From: Muribaculaceae bacterium
Lineage (GTDB): Bacteria; Bacteroidota; Bacteroidia; Bacteroidales; Muribaculaceae
Assembly (NCBI GenBank): GCA_017618355.1
Contig: JAFZUL010000040.1
Span: forward strand, 1-35,435
Length of the DNA: 35,435 nucleotides
Direction: 5' to 3'
In this document: one piece after another, positions 16,653 through 23,755 of the stretch
Layout of the letters: every line of letters starts with the position of its first letter
How positions within the stretch are numbered: the stretch's first letter is position 1
Translations under genes and position numbers: made by a program
Notes under the pieces: model-generated
What the model was told of the DNA's origin: nothing
Databases searched by the model: none
The model's input: the letters and a program-made list of their open reading frames with translations, nothing else

Positions 16653-17758
16653 ACGAAAAATACAATGAAATAGCGACTTTCCTTGAGCAGGAGATAGTGC
16701 CTCGCTACGATGCCTTCGATGCTGGGCATCGCCGTGACCATGCGCATTATGTGATGGAGGAGAGTCAGCGGCTAGCGCAGTATTATCCTGAAGTAGATCG
16801 TGCCATGCTGCTTGTGGCTGCGGCTTATCATGACTTGGGTCTGGAAGTTGGCCGCAAGACGCATCACACCGAGAGCGGCCACATTATCCGTGAAGACCAG
16901 CGACTGCTGCGATGGTTTACGGTAGAGGAGATTGAAACCATTGCTCAAGCCGCCGAGGACCACCGCGCCTCGAGTGACCATGACCCGCGCTCTATCTATG
17001 GCCGTATCGTTGCTGAAGCCGATCGCCAGATTGACGGCGACACCATCATCCGTCGCACTATTCAGTTCTCGTTTAAGCACTATCCTAATCTTAGCAAAGA
17101 GGAGAATTACGAGCGGCTGCTAGAGCACATGGCAGAGAAATATGCTGAGGGTGGTTACTTGAAGCTGTGGATTCCTGAGAGTCCAAACGCTAAACGTTTA
17201 GCCGATTTCCGCAAAATCCTCAAGGACCCTAATGCGATAAGGCAGAAGTTTGACGAAATTTATGATAAACTCACTAAACAAGACAATAATATGACAACTA
17301 TCTTAAAACCAGGCATTCCCGTGGCGCTTTGCAGCGACCATGCCGGTTTTGCCACCAAGCAAGCAGTGATTGAATATCTCAAGGAGAACAACATTGAGTA
17401 TAAGGACTTCGGCACCTATAACGAGGACAGCTGCGATTATCCGGACTTTGCGCATCCCTGCGCTTTGGCAGTGGAGAGTGGTGAGTGCTACCCAGGCATT
17501 GCCGTGTGCGGTAGTGGCGAGGGCATCAACATCACCCTCAATAAGCATCAGGGCATTCGTTCGGCACTGTGCTGGCAGCCCGAACTTGCACGCCTTGCGC
17601 GCCAACACAACGATGCCAATGTGCTTGCTATGCCAGGACGATTCGTTACAAATGAAGAAGCTTTGGAGATGGTAAAGACATTCCTCTCAACCGAGTTTGA
17701 AGGCGGTCGCCACCAGAAACGCGTGGACAAAATTCCAGTTAGGAATAGCTATGAGTAG
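16649..17758 (+). CDS. HD-domain hydrolase fused to ribose-5-phosphate isomerase B
   Basis: A 369-residue two-domain protein. Residues 1-212 form an HD-type metal-dependent phosphohydrolase: H in GHRRDHAHYV, the HD pair in AAAYHDLGLE, and D in VAEADRQIDG. Residues 215-369 form a complete RpiB: SDHAGFATKQAV, the active-site Cys loop VCGSGEGINITLNK, and ARQHNDANVLAMPGRF. The joint is KLTKQDNNMTTILKPG, and M215 (ATG at 17291) is a natural RpiB start, so an internal start could also give free isomerase. RpiB interconverts ribose-5-P and ribulose-5-P; the HD part's substrate is unknown, possibly a nucleotide or sugar phosphate. The start overlaps the lpxB stop. Fusion is seen directly; its benefit is inference. 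Confidence 0.9.
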   Translation: MNEKYNEIATFLEQEIVPRYDAFDAGHRRDHAHYVMEESQRLAQYYPEVDRAMLLVAAAYHDLGLEVGRKTHHTESGHIIREDQRLLRWFTVEEIETIAQAAEDHRASSDHDPRSIYGRIVAEADRQIDGDTIIRRTIQFSFKHYPNLSKEENYERLLEHMAEKYAEGGYLKLWIPESPNAKRLADFRKILKDPNAIRQKFDEIYDKLTKQDNNMTTILKPGIPVALCSDHAGFATKQAVIEYLKENNIEYKDFGTYNEDSCDYPDFAHPCALAVESGECYPGIAVCGSGEGINITLNKHQGIRSALCWQPELARLARQHNDANVLAMPGRFVTNEEALEMVKTFLSTEFEGGRHQKRVDKIPVRNSYE

Positions 17759-17763
17759 CTAGG

Positions 17764-17784
17764 AATTCTGCATTCAGCATTGAT
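17764..17784. repeat. Short heptad array between converging genes
   Basis: AATTCTG, CATTCAG and CATTGAT in 7-bp register fill the gap between the HD-RpiB stop and the EamA stop (17784-17786). Confidence 0.55.
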
Positions 17785-18659
17785 TACAGGCTGCCTATTA
17801 TGATAAGTATCATACCTGCGATGAGGATTATCTGGTCGATAATCTTGAGTCGCAGGTTCTTTTCTTTGAGGACTATTGCGCCGTAGAAGAACGCCACGAG
17901 GGCACTGCCACGGCGTATCATCGAGGCTATCGACACCAGCGACTCGGGATAGGAGAGACTGAAGAAATAGCTCAGGTCGGCAATGACGATGAATATGGAG
18001 ATTACGATGATGTTCTTGTTCCAGTGGAACGTGTCGGGGTTGAATTTGCCTTTGTGGATTACTGTTACAACAAAAGCCATGATAAGCGTTTGATAGAAAG
18101 GATACCACGCCTCAATTGCCAATGGGGTGTAACCGTTACTGATGAGCCATTTGTCGTAGAGCCCGCTTGCCGCCCATAGCACTATCGACAGGATTCCAAG
18201 CAAAATCCAGATGCCCAGTCCTTTCTCGGTCTTCTCTTTGCGGCCAATGAATCCAACCCAAAGCAGCGACACGAAACCAAGGATGATACCTATCCACTGG
18301 ATGGCGTTGGGGCTCTCTCCAAAGATGGCGATTGCTCCCACCAGCACCAGTATGGGGCGAGCGGCATTGATGGAACCGCTGATGCTCAAAGGCAAGTATT
18401 TTATTGACATGAAGCCCAGCAGCCACGACAGCGTAACTATCACCGATTTCAAAAATATCAGTAGATGACCATTAGTTGTGAGTGCGCATTGCTCATTGCC
18501 AATGAGCGACATCACAATGAGGGGCGAGACTATCACGGTGCACAGCAACACGTTGATAAACAGCACAACATACACGTTGTTGCGCTCTAGCGATAGCTTC
18601 TTGAAAACATCAAAGAAACCTAAGCTAATCGACGATATCACTGCCAGCAGAATCCACAT
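17784..18659 (-). CDS. EamA/DMT-family permease
   Basis: A 291-residue membrane protein with ten predicted helices in two EamA halves (about 1-140 and 150-291), e.g. LPLSISGSINAARPILVLVGAIAIFGESPNAIQWIGIILGF and its C-terminal counterpart MIRRGSALVAFFYGAIVLKEKNLRLKIIDQIILIAGMILIIIG. The drug/metabolite transporter superfamily exports or imports small metabolites; the substrate cannot be named. The frame opens at 18689, but the -7 box at 18679-18686 lies inside that extension, so ATG 18659 is chosen. Confidence 0.88.
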   Translation of the reverse strand: MWILLAVISSISLGFFDVFKKLSLERNNVYVVLFINVLLCTVIVSPLIVMSLIGNEQCALTTNGHLLIFLKSVIVTLSWLLGFMSIKYLPLSISGSINAARPILVLVGAIAIFGESPNAIQWIGIILGFVSLLWVGFIGRKEKTEKGLGIWILLGILSIVLWAASGLYDKWLISNGYTPLAIEAWYPFYQTLIMAFVVTVIHKGKFNPDTFHWNKNIIVISIFIVIADLSYFFSLSYPESLVSIASMIRRGSALVAFFYGAIVLKEKNLRLKIIDQIILIAGMILIIIGSL

Positions 18660-18678
18660 GGTACCCGATTTTGGGGTG

Positions 18679-18686
18679 CAAAGGTA
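18679..18686 (-). promoter_or_regulatory. Bacteroidota -7 box (TACCTTTG) for the EamA gene
   Basis: TACCTTTG on the minus strand matches TAnnTTTG, 19 bp before the ATG at 18659. The heptad array at 18690-18724 covers the region where a -33 element would be. Confidence 0.68.
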
Positions 18687-18689
18687 CAA

Positions 18690-18724
18690 AAAAGTTTTCA
18701 GTTATATGTTATCAGTTGTCAGTT
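18690..18724 (-). repeat. Heptad array upstream of the EamA promoter
   Basis: On the minus strand: AACTGAC, AACTGAT, AACATAT, AACTGAA and AACTTTT, five units in exact register. Confidence 0.85.
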
Positions 18725-18749
18725 TTTTCCAAATAGAAAAAAATACCAT

Positions 18750-18787
18750 AAAAAAAGCGGCCGTCAACTATGACAGTCGCTTTTTTC
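18750..18787 (-). terminator. Intrinsic terminator after the HIT gene (bidirectional shape)
   Basis: GCGGCCGTCA and TGACAGTCGC pair (10 positions, one mismatch) around an ACTA loop. A run of A precedes and a run of T follows, so it can act on either strand. It lies 20 bp past the HIT stop and separates greA-hit from the EamA gene. Confidence 0.85.
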
Positions 18788-18806
18788 TTAGCTTTAGTGG
18801 AGAAAA

Positions 18807-19202
18807 TTATTGAAACTTCTCGCTTATCTTCTTGCAGATTTCCTGCATCTCTTCGGCGGGGAGAGTGAGTTTCTGGCGGAAGAAGTTCATGTCGGTCTCC
18901 TTCTGCAGTGGCACGAGGTGCACATGAGCGTGGGGCACTTCAAGTCCGAGAACGGTAACGCCCACTTTCACGCAAGGCATAGCCTCCTTGATAGCGGCTG
19001 CCACACGTTTAGCAAACGCCATAAGTCCAACATACTCCTCATCGTCGAGGTCGAAGATGTAATCTACTTCGTGCTTAGGAATCACGAGAGTGTGGCCTGG
19101 AGCCACGGGGTTAATATCGAGGAACGCATAGTAACGCTCGTCCTCGGCAATCTTATAGCTGGGAATCTCGCCAGCAACGATTCTGCTGAATATAGAAGCC
19201 AT
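18807..19202 (-). CDS. HIT-family nucleotide hydrolase/transferase
   Basis: A 131-residue histidine-triad protein of the Hint type. The N-terminus MASIFSRIVAGEIPSYKIAED and the active-site block VPHAHVHLVPL (HxHxH) are clear. Such proteins hydrolyse AMP-lysine or other adenosine phosphoramidates in the cytoplasm. The frame is open to 19289, but homology and the heptad leader place the start at 19202. It lies downstream of greA, with a hairpin/heptad element and a heptad array between them, and upstream of a strong terminator. Confidence 0.94.
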   Translation of the reverse strand: MASIFSRIVAGEIPSYKIAEDERYYAFLDINPVAPGHTLVIPKHEVDYIFDLDDEEYVGLMAFAKRVAAAIKEAMPCVKVGVTVLGLEVPHAHVHLVPLQKETDMNFFRQKLTLPAEEMQEICKKISEKFQ

Positions 19203-19230
19203 AATAGTTAACAGTTGTGAGTTATCAGTT
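19203..19230 (-). repeat. Heptad array ending at the HIT start codon
   Basis: Minus strand, reading toward the ATG: AACTGAT, AACTCAC, AACTGTT, AACTATT, directly abutting the start codon. Farther upstream the register degrades. Confidence 0.8.
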
Positions 19231-19270
19231 TGAGTTGTCAGATTATGGATTTTGCATTTAATAAAGACCT

Positions 19271-19309
19271 CTAATCGCGCGGAGCGCAACTAATCTCTAA
19301 TCCCTAATC
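19271..19309 (-). repeat. Post-stop hairpin/heptad element (copy B)
   Basis: Just after the greA stop (minus strand): GATTAGG, GATTAGA, GATTAGT, then a hairpin GCGC-TCC-GCGC (19277-19287), extendable by wobble pairs to 8 bp, then GATTAGAGG. Same parts as copies A and C. Confidence 0.72.
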
Positions 19310-19313
19310 CTGT

Positions 19314-19784
19314 TTACACTGCGATGTCGAGGATCTCAAATTTCATTATCCCGGCGGGAGCCTGAATCTCAACAACGTCGCCCACTTTGTGGCCCACGAG
19401 GCCTTTGGCGATGGGGGTAGTGATCGAGATCTTGCCCTCTTTGAGGTTTGACTCGGTCTCGGTGACGATGGTGTAAGTCATCTGGATATTATTGCCCAGG
19501 TTCTTTATAGTGACTTTTGTGAGAAGTTGAACTTCGTCGGTGCTGATTTTGCTCTCGTCGATGATGCGTGCGCCAGCGATCAGGCTCTTGAGCTCGGCAA
19601 TCTTTGCCTCGAGCATGCCCTGACGCTCACGTGCTGCATCATACTCGGCGTTCTCGCTCAGGTCGCCTTTCTCGCGAGCCTCAACGATAGCCTGCACAAC
19701 TGCTGGACGTTCAACATTCTCTAAGTGAGCAAGTTCTTGCATCTTCTTGTCATAACCAGCCTTGGTCATATAACTAATAGCCAT
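19314..19784 (-). CDS. greA: Transcription elongation factor GreA
   Basis: A 156-residue GreA that inserts its coiled coil into the RNA polymerase secondary channel and stimulates cleavage of backtracked RNA. The N-terminal coiled coil is clear, with the acidic tip motif (SENAEYDAARERQ) where D and E coordinate Mg. The FKBP-like C-terminal domain follows (ISITTPIAKGLVGHKVGDVVEIQAPAGIMKFEILDI). Full length. It has its own promoter about 100 bp upstream and a terminator-like hairpin in the leader (separate entries). Confidence 0.97.
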   Translation of the reverse strand: MAISYMTKAGYDKKMQELAHLENVERPAVVQAIVEAREKGDLSENAEYDAARERQGMLEAKIAELKSLIAGARIIDESKISTDEVQLLTKVTIKNLGNNIQMTYTIVTETESNLKEGKISITTPIAKGLVGHKVGDVVEIQAPAGIMKFEILDIAV

Positions 19785-19823
19785 GGTAAAGTAATTTTTT
19801 ATTTTTTAGTTAAAACATAGATT

Positions 19824-19859
19824 AAAAACCGAAGAATCTCATGTTGCTGAGACTCTCCG
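19824..19859 (-). promoter_or_regulatory. Terminator-like attenuator hairpin in the greA leader
   Basis: On the minus strand CGGAGAGTCTCA and TGAGATTCTTCG form a 12-bp stem (two G-T pairs) around the loop GCAACA, followed by five T. It lies between the greA promoter (19886-19893) and the start codon (19784), so most transcripts could stop here and release a short leader RNA. Confidence 0.75.
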
Positions 19860-19885
19860 CGTGTCATTGATTTTTTATTTCGCTG

Positions 19886-19917
19886 CAAAATTACTCACTT
19901 TTTCAACAATACACAAA
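19886..19917 (-). promoter_or_regulatory. greA promoter, TTTG-N20-TAATTTTG
   Basis: The -33 element TTTG (complement of 19914-19917) and -7 box TAATTTTG (19886-19893) match the Bacteroidota consensus, giving a leader of roughly 95 nt. Confidence 0.75.
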
Positions 19918-19970
19918 CAAAAACCACATTAGTTATTAACAATTCAGTTTTATTAACCAATTTTCCTACC

Positions 19971-20066
19971 ATTTTAGGTGTTTTGTGGGTTTAAAAGACT
20001 ATTAAGGACAATGGAAAAGAACATTTGATACCGTTTATTAATGACAATTATCTATACGTTTTTTGT
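19971..20066. repeat. Shared intergenic element, copy 1
   Basis: Four blocks in fixed order: ATTTTAGG (19971-19978), AAGACTATTAAGGAC (19995-20009), TTTATTAATGACAATT (20034-20049) and GTTTTTTGT (20058-20066). The same blocks recur in the same order at 26279-26399. The two ATTAAKGRC cores are 36 bp apart here and 37 bp apart in copy 2. Confidence 0.6.
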
Positions 20067-20171
20067 CAAATGATTAGAAACGACAAAAACGACACGATCG
20101 CATTTCATCCTTCACAGACTTATTTGGTGCTAATGCTTCTGAATTAAGGATGAAAACAACGGATTTATATG

Positions 20172-20251
20172 AAAAAACTGAATCTTGTCATGACTCAAGA
20201 CCTTGTCAAACAACTTTTTAAAATTAGGTAAATCAGATGATTCAGTTTTTT
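20172..20251. repeat. 80-bp segment bounded by a 13-bp perfect inverted repeat
   Basis: AAAAAACTGAATC (20172-20184) and GATTCAGTTTTTT (20239-20251) are exact reverse complements with a 54-nt interior. It could be a bidirectional terminator, the 3' end of a small RNA, or a MITE-like remnant. Confidence 0.6.
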
Positions 20252-20393
20252 ATATTGAATTAAGTATTATTATATAGTAATCTTAATAGTATTTGAAAAG
20301 CGGAAATAAATTTGGCAGTTCATTAAGGTTGTTGAATTTTGGATAAATTACGCTGCACCTCGGCAACAAAAATGAAAAAAAATCTTTTTTCAT

Positions 20394-20424
20394 TTTGTAT
20401 TGCGCTCGGTTTGCAGTAATTTTG
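20394..20424 (+). promoter_or_regulatory. tgt promoter, TTTG-N19-TAATTTTG
   Basis: TTTG at 20394-20397 and TAATTTTG at 20417-20424 with exactly 19 bp between, 18 bp before the ATG at 20443. Textbook Bacteroidota spacing. Confidence 0.85.
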
Positions 20425-20442
20425 CACGATAAATGAGATAAT

Positions 20443-21573
20443 ATGGACTACAAAGTAGTAGCGACAAATAAAGACACTAAGGCTCGTGCTGGTTTGATTA
20501 GCACCGACCATGGCGATATTGAGACTCCTATTTTTATGCCAGTGGGTACGGTGGGCAGTGTTAAGGCGGTGCACATGAGTGAGCTGCGCGACGATATCAA
20601 GGCGCAGATTATTCTTGGCAATACTTATCACCTTTACTTACGTCCTGGCATGGACATTATAGAGCAGGCTGGCGGTTTGCACAAGTTCAATAGTTGGGAC
20701 CGTCCCATCCTTACCGACAGCGGTGGTTTTCAAGTTTTTTCATTGAGCGAGAACCGCAAACTCAAGGAGGAAGGCGTGACTTTCCGCAGCCACATTGACG
20801 GCTCAAAACATTTGTTCACCCCTGAGAAAGTTGTTGATATCCAGCGCAGCATAGGCAGTGACATCATGATGGCGCTCGACGAGTGTCCGCCAGGGACCAG
20901 CGACTACAAATATTCGGAGAAGTCGCTGCGCCTCACCCAGCAGTGGTTGGAACGTGGTTGGAAGCATTTCAATGAGACCCAACCTCGCTATGGTCATAGT
21001 CAGGCGTTTTTCCCTATTGTTCAGGGTTGTACATATACCGATCTGCGACAAGATGCCGCTAGGCATGTGGCAGACCTCGGTGCTGAGGGCAATGCCATTG
21101 GAGGCTTGGCAGTGGGCGAGCCAGTGGAGGTGATGTATGTGATGATTGAGGTCGTTAACGAGATTTTGCCCGAAGACCGTCCGCGCTATCTGATGGGAGT
21201 AGGCACGCCAGCAAATATCCTTGAGGCGATAGACCGAGGCGTGGATATGATGGACTGCGTGATGCCCACCCGCAACGGCCGCAATGGAATGCTTTTCACC
21301 CAGCACGGCATTATGAATATGCGCAACAAGAAATGGGCGGACGACTTCTCGCCACTGCAAGAGGACGGCGCGTCGGCAGTGGACCGCATCTACAGCAAGG
21401 CTTACGTGCGCCACTTGTTCATCGCCAACGAACTGCTTGCTATGCAGATTGCCAGCATCCACAACCTGGCATTCTATCTGTGGCTGGTTGGAGAAGCTCG
21501 CCGCCATATTATTGCAGGCGATTTCAAGACTTGGAAGACTGCTATGGTAGAGAGAGTTACTAGAAGATTGTAA
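20443..21573 (+). CDS. tgt: Queuine tRNA-ribosyltransferase (Tgt)
   Basis: A 376-residue TIM-barrel enzyme that replaces guanine 34 by preQ1 in tRNAs for Asp, Asn, His and Tyr. The substrate-binding segments TPIFMPVGTVGSVK, LTDSGGFQVFSL, GGLAVGEPVEVM and the nucleophile block DCVMPTRNGRNG are all intact. The usual zinc site Cys-x-Cys-x-x-Cys just before YSKAY is replaced by G309, S311 and D314, while the fourth ligand position His340 remains. Spacing (31 residues) equals that of the Zymomonas enzyme's C302 to H333. I recall the same replacement in other Bacteroidales, so it may be lineage-wide. It has its own promoter and probably drives the downstream permease. Confidence 0.95.
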   Translation: MDYKVVATNKDTKARAGLISTDHGDIETPIFMPVGTVGSVKAVHMSELRDDIKAQIILGNTYHLYLRPGMDIIEQAGGLHKFNSWDRPILTDSGGFQVFSLSENRKLKEEGVTFRSHIDGSKHLFTPEKVVDIQRSIGSDIMMALDECPPGTSDYKYSEKSLRLTQQWLERGWKHFNETQPRYGHSQAFFPIVQGCTYTDLRQDAARHVADLGAEGNAIGGLAVGEPVEVMYVMIEVVNEILPEDRPRYLMGVGTPANILEAIDRGVDMMDCVMPTRNGRNGMLFTQHGIMNMRNKKWADDFSPLQEDGASAVDRIYSKAYVRHLFIANELLAMQIASIHNLAFYLWLVGEARRHIIAGDFKTWKTAMVERVTRRL

Positions 21574-21615
21574 AAAGATTAGTTATCAGATATCAGGTTT
21601 CTACACCTCACGTCC

Positions 21616-21651
21616 AACTATAAACTGTGAACTATAAACTCTAAACTATTA
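21616..21651 (+). repeat. Heptad array ending at the LptF/G start codon
   Basis: AACTATA, AACTGTG, AACTATA, AACTCTA, AACTATT in exact register, then A and the ATG at 21652. Confidence 0.88.
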
Positions 21652-22965
21652 ATGGGGCTGATAAGGCGAAATAAGAAAGGCAGTGACACTATTGTGCAGA
21701 ATAGCAATCAATGGGAGCTGATTAACGAGAGCGGGCAGAATGTGCGCTCCGATATCGACTTTACCCAGATTCAAGTGCCTAAAATCGCTAAAGAGAACCT
21801 TCAGGAGACTGCTGATGAGGTGGTTCCAGATATTGATGATACTAAAGCATCTGCACCTGTAGAAGAAGCCCCCAAGAAGAAAGTCGGCAAGCCATGGATT
21901 AAGCGCTTCGATGCATATATAATGAAGAAATTCTTGGGTACTTTCTTCTTTGCCATCTTGGTGTTGCTGGCAATCGTAATAGTGTTTGACATCAACGAGA
22001 AACTCGATGCGATGCTCACAGCGCCGCTTAAAGAGACGGTGTTTAAGTATTTCTTGAATTTCTTGCCTTATTTTGCCAACCAGTTCGCCCCGCTGTTTGT
22101 CTTCATTACGGTAATCTTCTTCACGTCGAAACTTGCCGACCATAGCGAGATAATCGCGATGATGTCGAGCGGCATAAGTTTCAAGCGGCTTATGGTTCCT
22201 TATCTTGTCAGCGCCGCCATTATCGCCGCTGGCACACTTGTGTTAGCGCTATATGTGATTCCGCCTGCCAATATCAAACGAATAGAATATACCAATCGTT
22301 GGGTTAAGAACAAGCGAGTGGATTTTGGCGACAATATTCAGTTGCAGGTTAAGCCTGGTGTGATGGCCTATATTTCAAGGTATGACAATACCACTAAGCG
22401 AGGTTTCCGCTTCACGATGGAGGAGTTTGATGGTAACCGTCTGGTGTCGCGTATTACCGCCAATAATGTGATCTACGACACTCTGGGCCGATGGAAGCTC
22501 AATGAATATAGTATAAGAAAATTTGACGGCTTGAAGGAAACCCTTCGCCGTGGTTCAGTGATTGACACGATGCTCGATGTGGAGCCACGCGACTTCTTGA
22601 TTTCAAAGAATGACCAGGAGATGCTCACCTCGCCGGAGTTGAGGCGTTACATCAACAAGCAGAAGGCGAGGGGAGTTGCCAATCTCCAGCAGTTTGAGCT
22701 TGAATATGAGAAACGATTTGCGATGACCGCCGCGGCGTTTATCTTGACGGTAATAGGTCTGTCGCTCTCCTCACGCAAGGTGCGCGGAGGCATGGGCGTG
22801 AACATAGGAATCGGTCTGCTGCTGAGTTTCTCCTATATCCTATTTATGACTGTAACCCAGACCTTTGCCCTAAGTGGCTACACCTCGCCACGCCTAGCGA
22901 TGTGGATTCCTAATATAGTTTATACCATCATTGCTATTTTCCTCTATCATCGAGCGTCACAGTGA
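21652..22965 (+). CDS. LptF/LptG-family permease (YjgP/YjgQ) with N-terminal extension
   Basis: A 437-residue inner-membrane subunit of the lipopolysaccharide export ABC system. The conserved part begins at about residue 80 with RFDAYIMKKFLGTFFFAILVLLAIVIVFDINEK. It has three N-terminal helices, a periplasmic beta-jellyroll (about 215-330) and three C-terminal helices (AAFILTVIGLSLSSRKVRGGMGVNIGIGLLL). The first 78 residues are hydrophilic and acidic, ending in a lysine patch; family members usually lack this. The extension starts right after the heptad array, so the annotated ATG may be correct. LptF and LptG cannot be told apart with confidence here. Confidence 0.88.
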   Translation: MGLIRRNKKGSDTIVQNSNQWELINESGQNVRSDIDFTQIQVPKIAKENLQETADEVVPDIDDTKASAPVEEAPKKKVGKPWIKRFDAYIMKKFLGTFFFAILVLLAIVIVFDINEKLDAMLTAPLKETVFKYFLNFLPYFANQFAPLFVFITVIFFTSKLADHSEIIAMMSSGISFKRLMVPYLVSAAIIAAGTLVLALYVIPPANIKRIEYTNRWVKNKRVDFGDNIQLQVKPGVMAYISRYDNTTKRGFRFTMEEFDGNRLVSRITANNVIYDTLGRWKLNEYSIRKFDGLKETLRRGSVIDTMLDVEPRDFLISKNDQEMLTSPELRRYINKQKARGVANLQQFELEYEKRFAMTAAAFILTVIGLSLSSRKVRGGMGVNIGIGLLLSFSYILFMTVTQTFALSGYTSPRLAMWIPNIVYTIIAIFLYHRASQ

Positions 22966-22975
22966 TGCTATAGCA
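22966..22975. other. 10-bp palindrome between converging genes
   Basis: TGCTATAGCA directly follows the permease stop and precedes the deoD stop by 3 bp. A short shared termination hairpin is possible but weak. Confidence 0.3.
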
Positions 22976-22978
22976 CTT

Positions 22979-23695
22979 TTATAGGCGTATTGCCGACTCC
23001 AAGGCTAGATGCATCATTGTGCGGAAGCTGGTTTGGCGCTCTTCGGCGCTCATGGCGGTGAAATCTACCAGAGAGTCGCTGATGGTGAGCAGACAAGCAG
23101 CGTTTTTACCCATTACTCGTGCGTTCTGGAAGAGTGCAAAACTCTCCATCTCCACGCAATCGACACCGGTGCGCTCTCGTAGTTGCTGCCAGGGCTCGCT
23201 GTTGGGGCCTCCATAGAACACATCGCTGGAATAGACCTTGCAGGGTGTGCATTTTATGTCAAGCTCTTGAGCCTTAGCTAAAATCACTTCGTTTATGTGC
23301 TGGCTTGGGAGAAGCTCGTGGCTTGTCTCGCCGTTGTGCACTTGCGCGTATGACGAAGTGCTGTAGGCCGAGTTGGCAAGCACCACGTCTTTAACTTTAA
23401 GTTTCTCGGTATAGCTGCCAGCCGAGCCGATGCGGATAATGTTCTCCACATCATAGAACTGGAACAGCTCATAGCTGTATATGCCAATGCTGGGCATTCC
23501 CATACCGCTAGCCATCACCGAGATGGGCTCGCCTTTATAGGTTCCTGTGAATCCCAGCACGTTTCTTACTGAGGTCACTAGCTGTGGGTTGTCAATGAAA
23601 TTCTCGGCGATAAACTGTGCTCTCAATGGGTCGCCAGGCATGAGAATAGTTTTAGCGAAATCGCCTGTATGGGCGTTGATGTGAGGTGTAGCCAT
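22979..23695 (-). CDS. deoD: Purine nucleoside phosphorylase, DeoD type
   Basis: A 238-residue member of the NP-I family; it cleaves purine (deoxy)nucleosides with phosphate to base and (deoxy)ribose-1-phosphate. The N-terminus MATPHINAHTGDFAKTILMPGDPLRAQFIAE closely follows E. coli DeoD, as do LGFTGTYKGEPISVMASGMGMPS, IIRIGSAGSY, the EMESFALF motif that binds ribose, and LLTISDSLV with the catalytic Asp. Full length. It is separated from mltF by a heptad array spacer on the same strand. Confidence 0.93.
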   Translation of the reverse strand: MATPHINAHTGDFAKTILMPGDPLRAQFIAENFIDNPQLVTSVRNVLGFTGTYKGEPISVMASGMGMPSIGIYSYELFQFYDVENIIRIGSAGSYTEKLKVKDVVLANSAYSTSSYAQVHNGETSHELLPSQHINEVILAKAQELDIKCTPCKVYSSDVFYGGPNSEPWQQLRERTGVDCVEMESFALFQNARVMGKNAACLLTISDSLVDFTAMSAEERQTSFRTMMHLALESAIRL

Positions 23696-23700
23696 TTTTT

Positions 23701-23736
23701 ATAAGTGTTAAGTTATTAAGTTTTAAGTGTTAAGTT
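23701..23736 (-). repeat. Heptad array upstream of deoD
   Basis: Plus-strand units ATAAGTG, TTAAGTT, (A), TTAAGTT, TTAAGTG, TTAAGTT, with one inserted base. On the deoD sense strand they read AACTTAA/CACTTAA. The array ends about 5 nt from the ATG at 23695. Confidence 0.78.
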
Positions 23737-23755
23737 TGCGCCTGATAGCACTAAG

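Larger units (their letters stand above)
19918..20393. other. Long AT-rich intergenic region between greA and tgt
   Basis: No protein gene is supported here. Contents: shared four-block element (19971-20066, separate entry), a 10-bp inverted repeat TTTCATCCTT / AAGGATGAAA (20103-20112 and 20146-20155, 33-nt loop), a 13-bp perfect inverted repeat at 20172-20251 (separate entry), and an AT-rich palindrome AATGAAAAAA / TTTTTTCATT (20371-20394) abutting the tgt -33 element. Confidence 0.7.

Noticed and set aside
17291-17758. Separate rpiB gene starting at ATG 17291
   Set aside because: The frame is continuous with the HD domain and no stop lies between; an internal start remains possible but the fusion is what the sequence shows.
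20371-20394. Terminator before the tgt promoter
   Set aside because: The AATGAAAAAA / TTTTTTCATT palindrome is nearly all A/T and lies against the -33 element; more likely part of the promoter's flanking AT-rich DNA.
20803-21507. Long minus-strand open frame (234 codons) opposite tgt
   Set aside because: Fully antisense to an unmistakable Tgt; the translation is His/Cys-rich with no domain pattern. It is a codon-bias shadow.
22966-22980. Shared intrinsic terminator between the LptF/G gene and deoD
   Set aside because: Only a 10-bp self-complementary sequence with no room for a loop and a short T-run; too weak to call.
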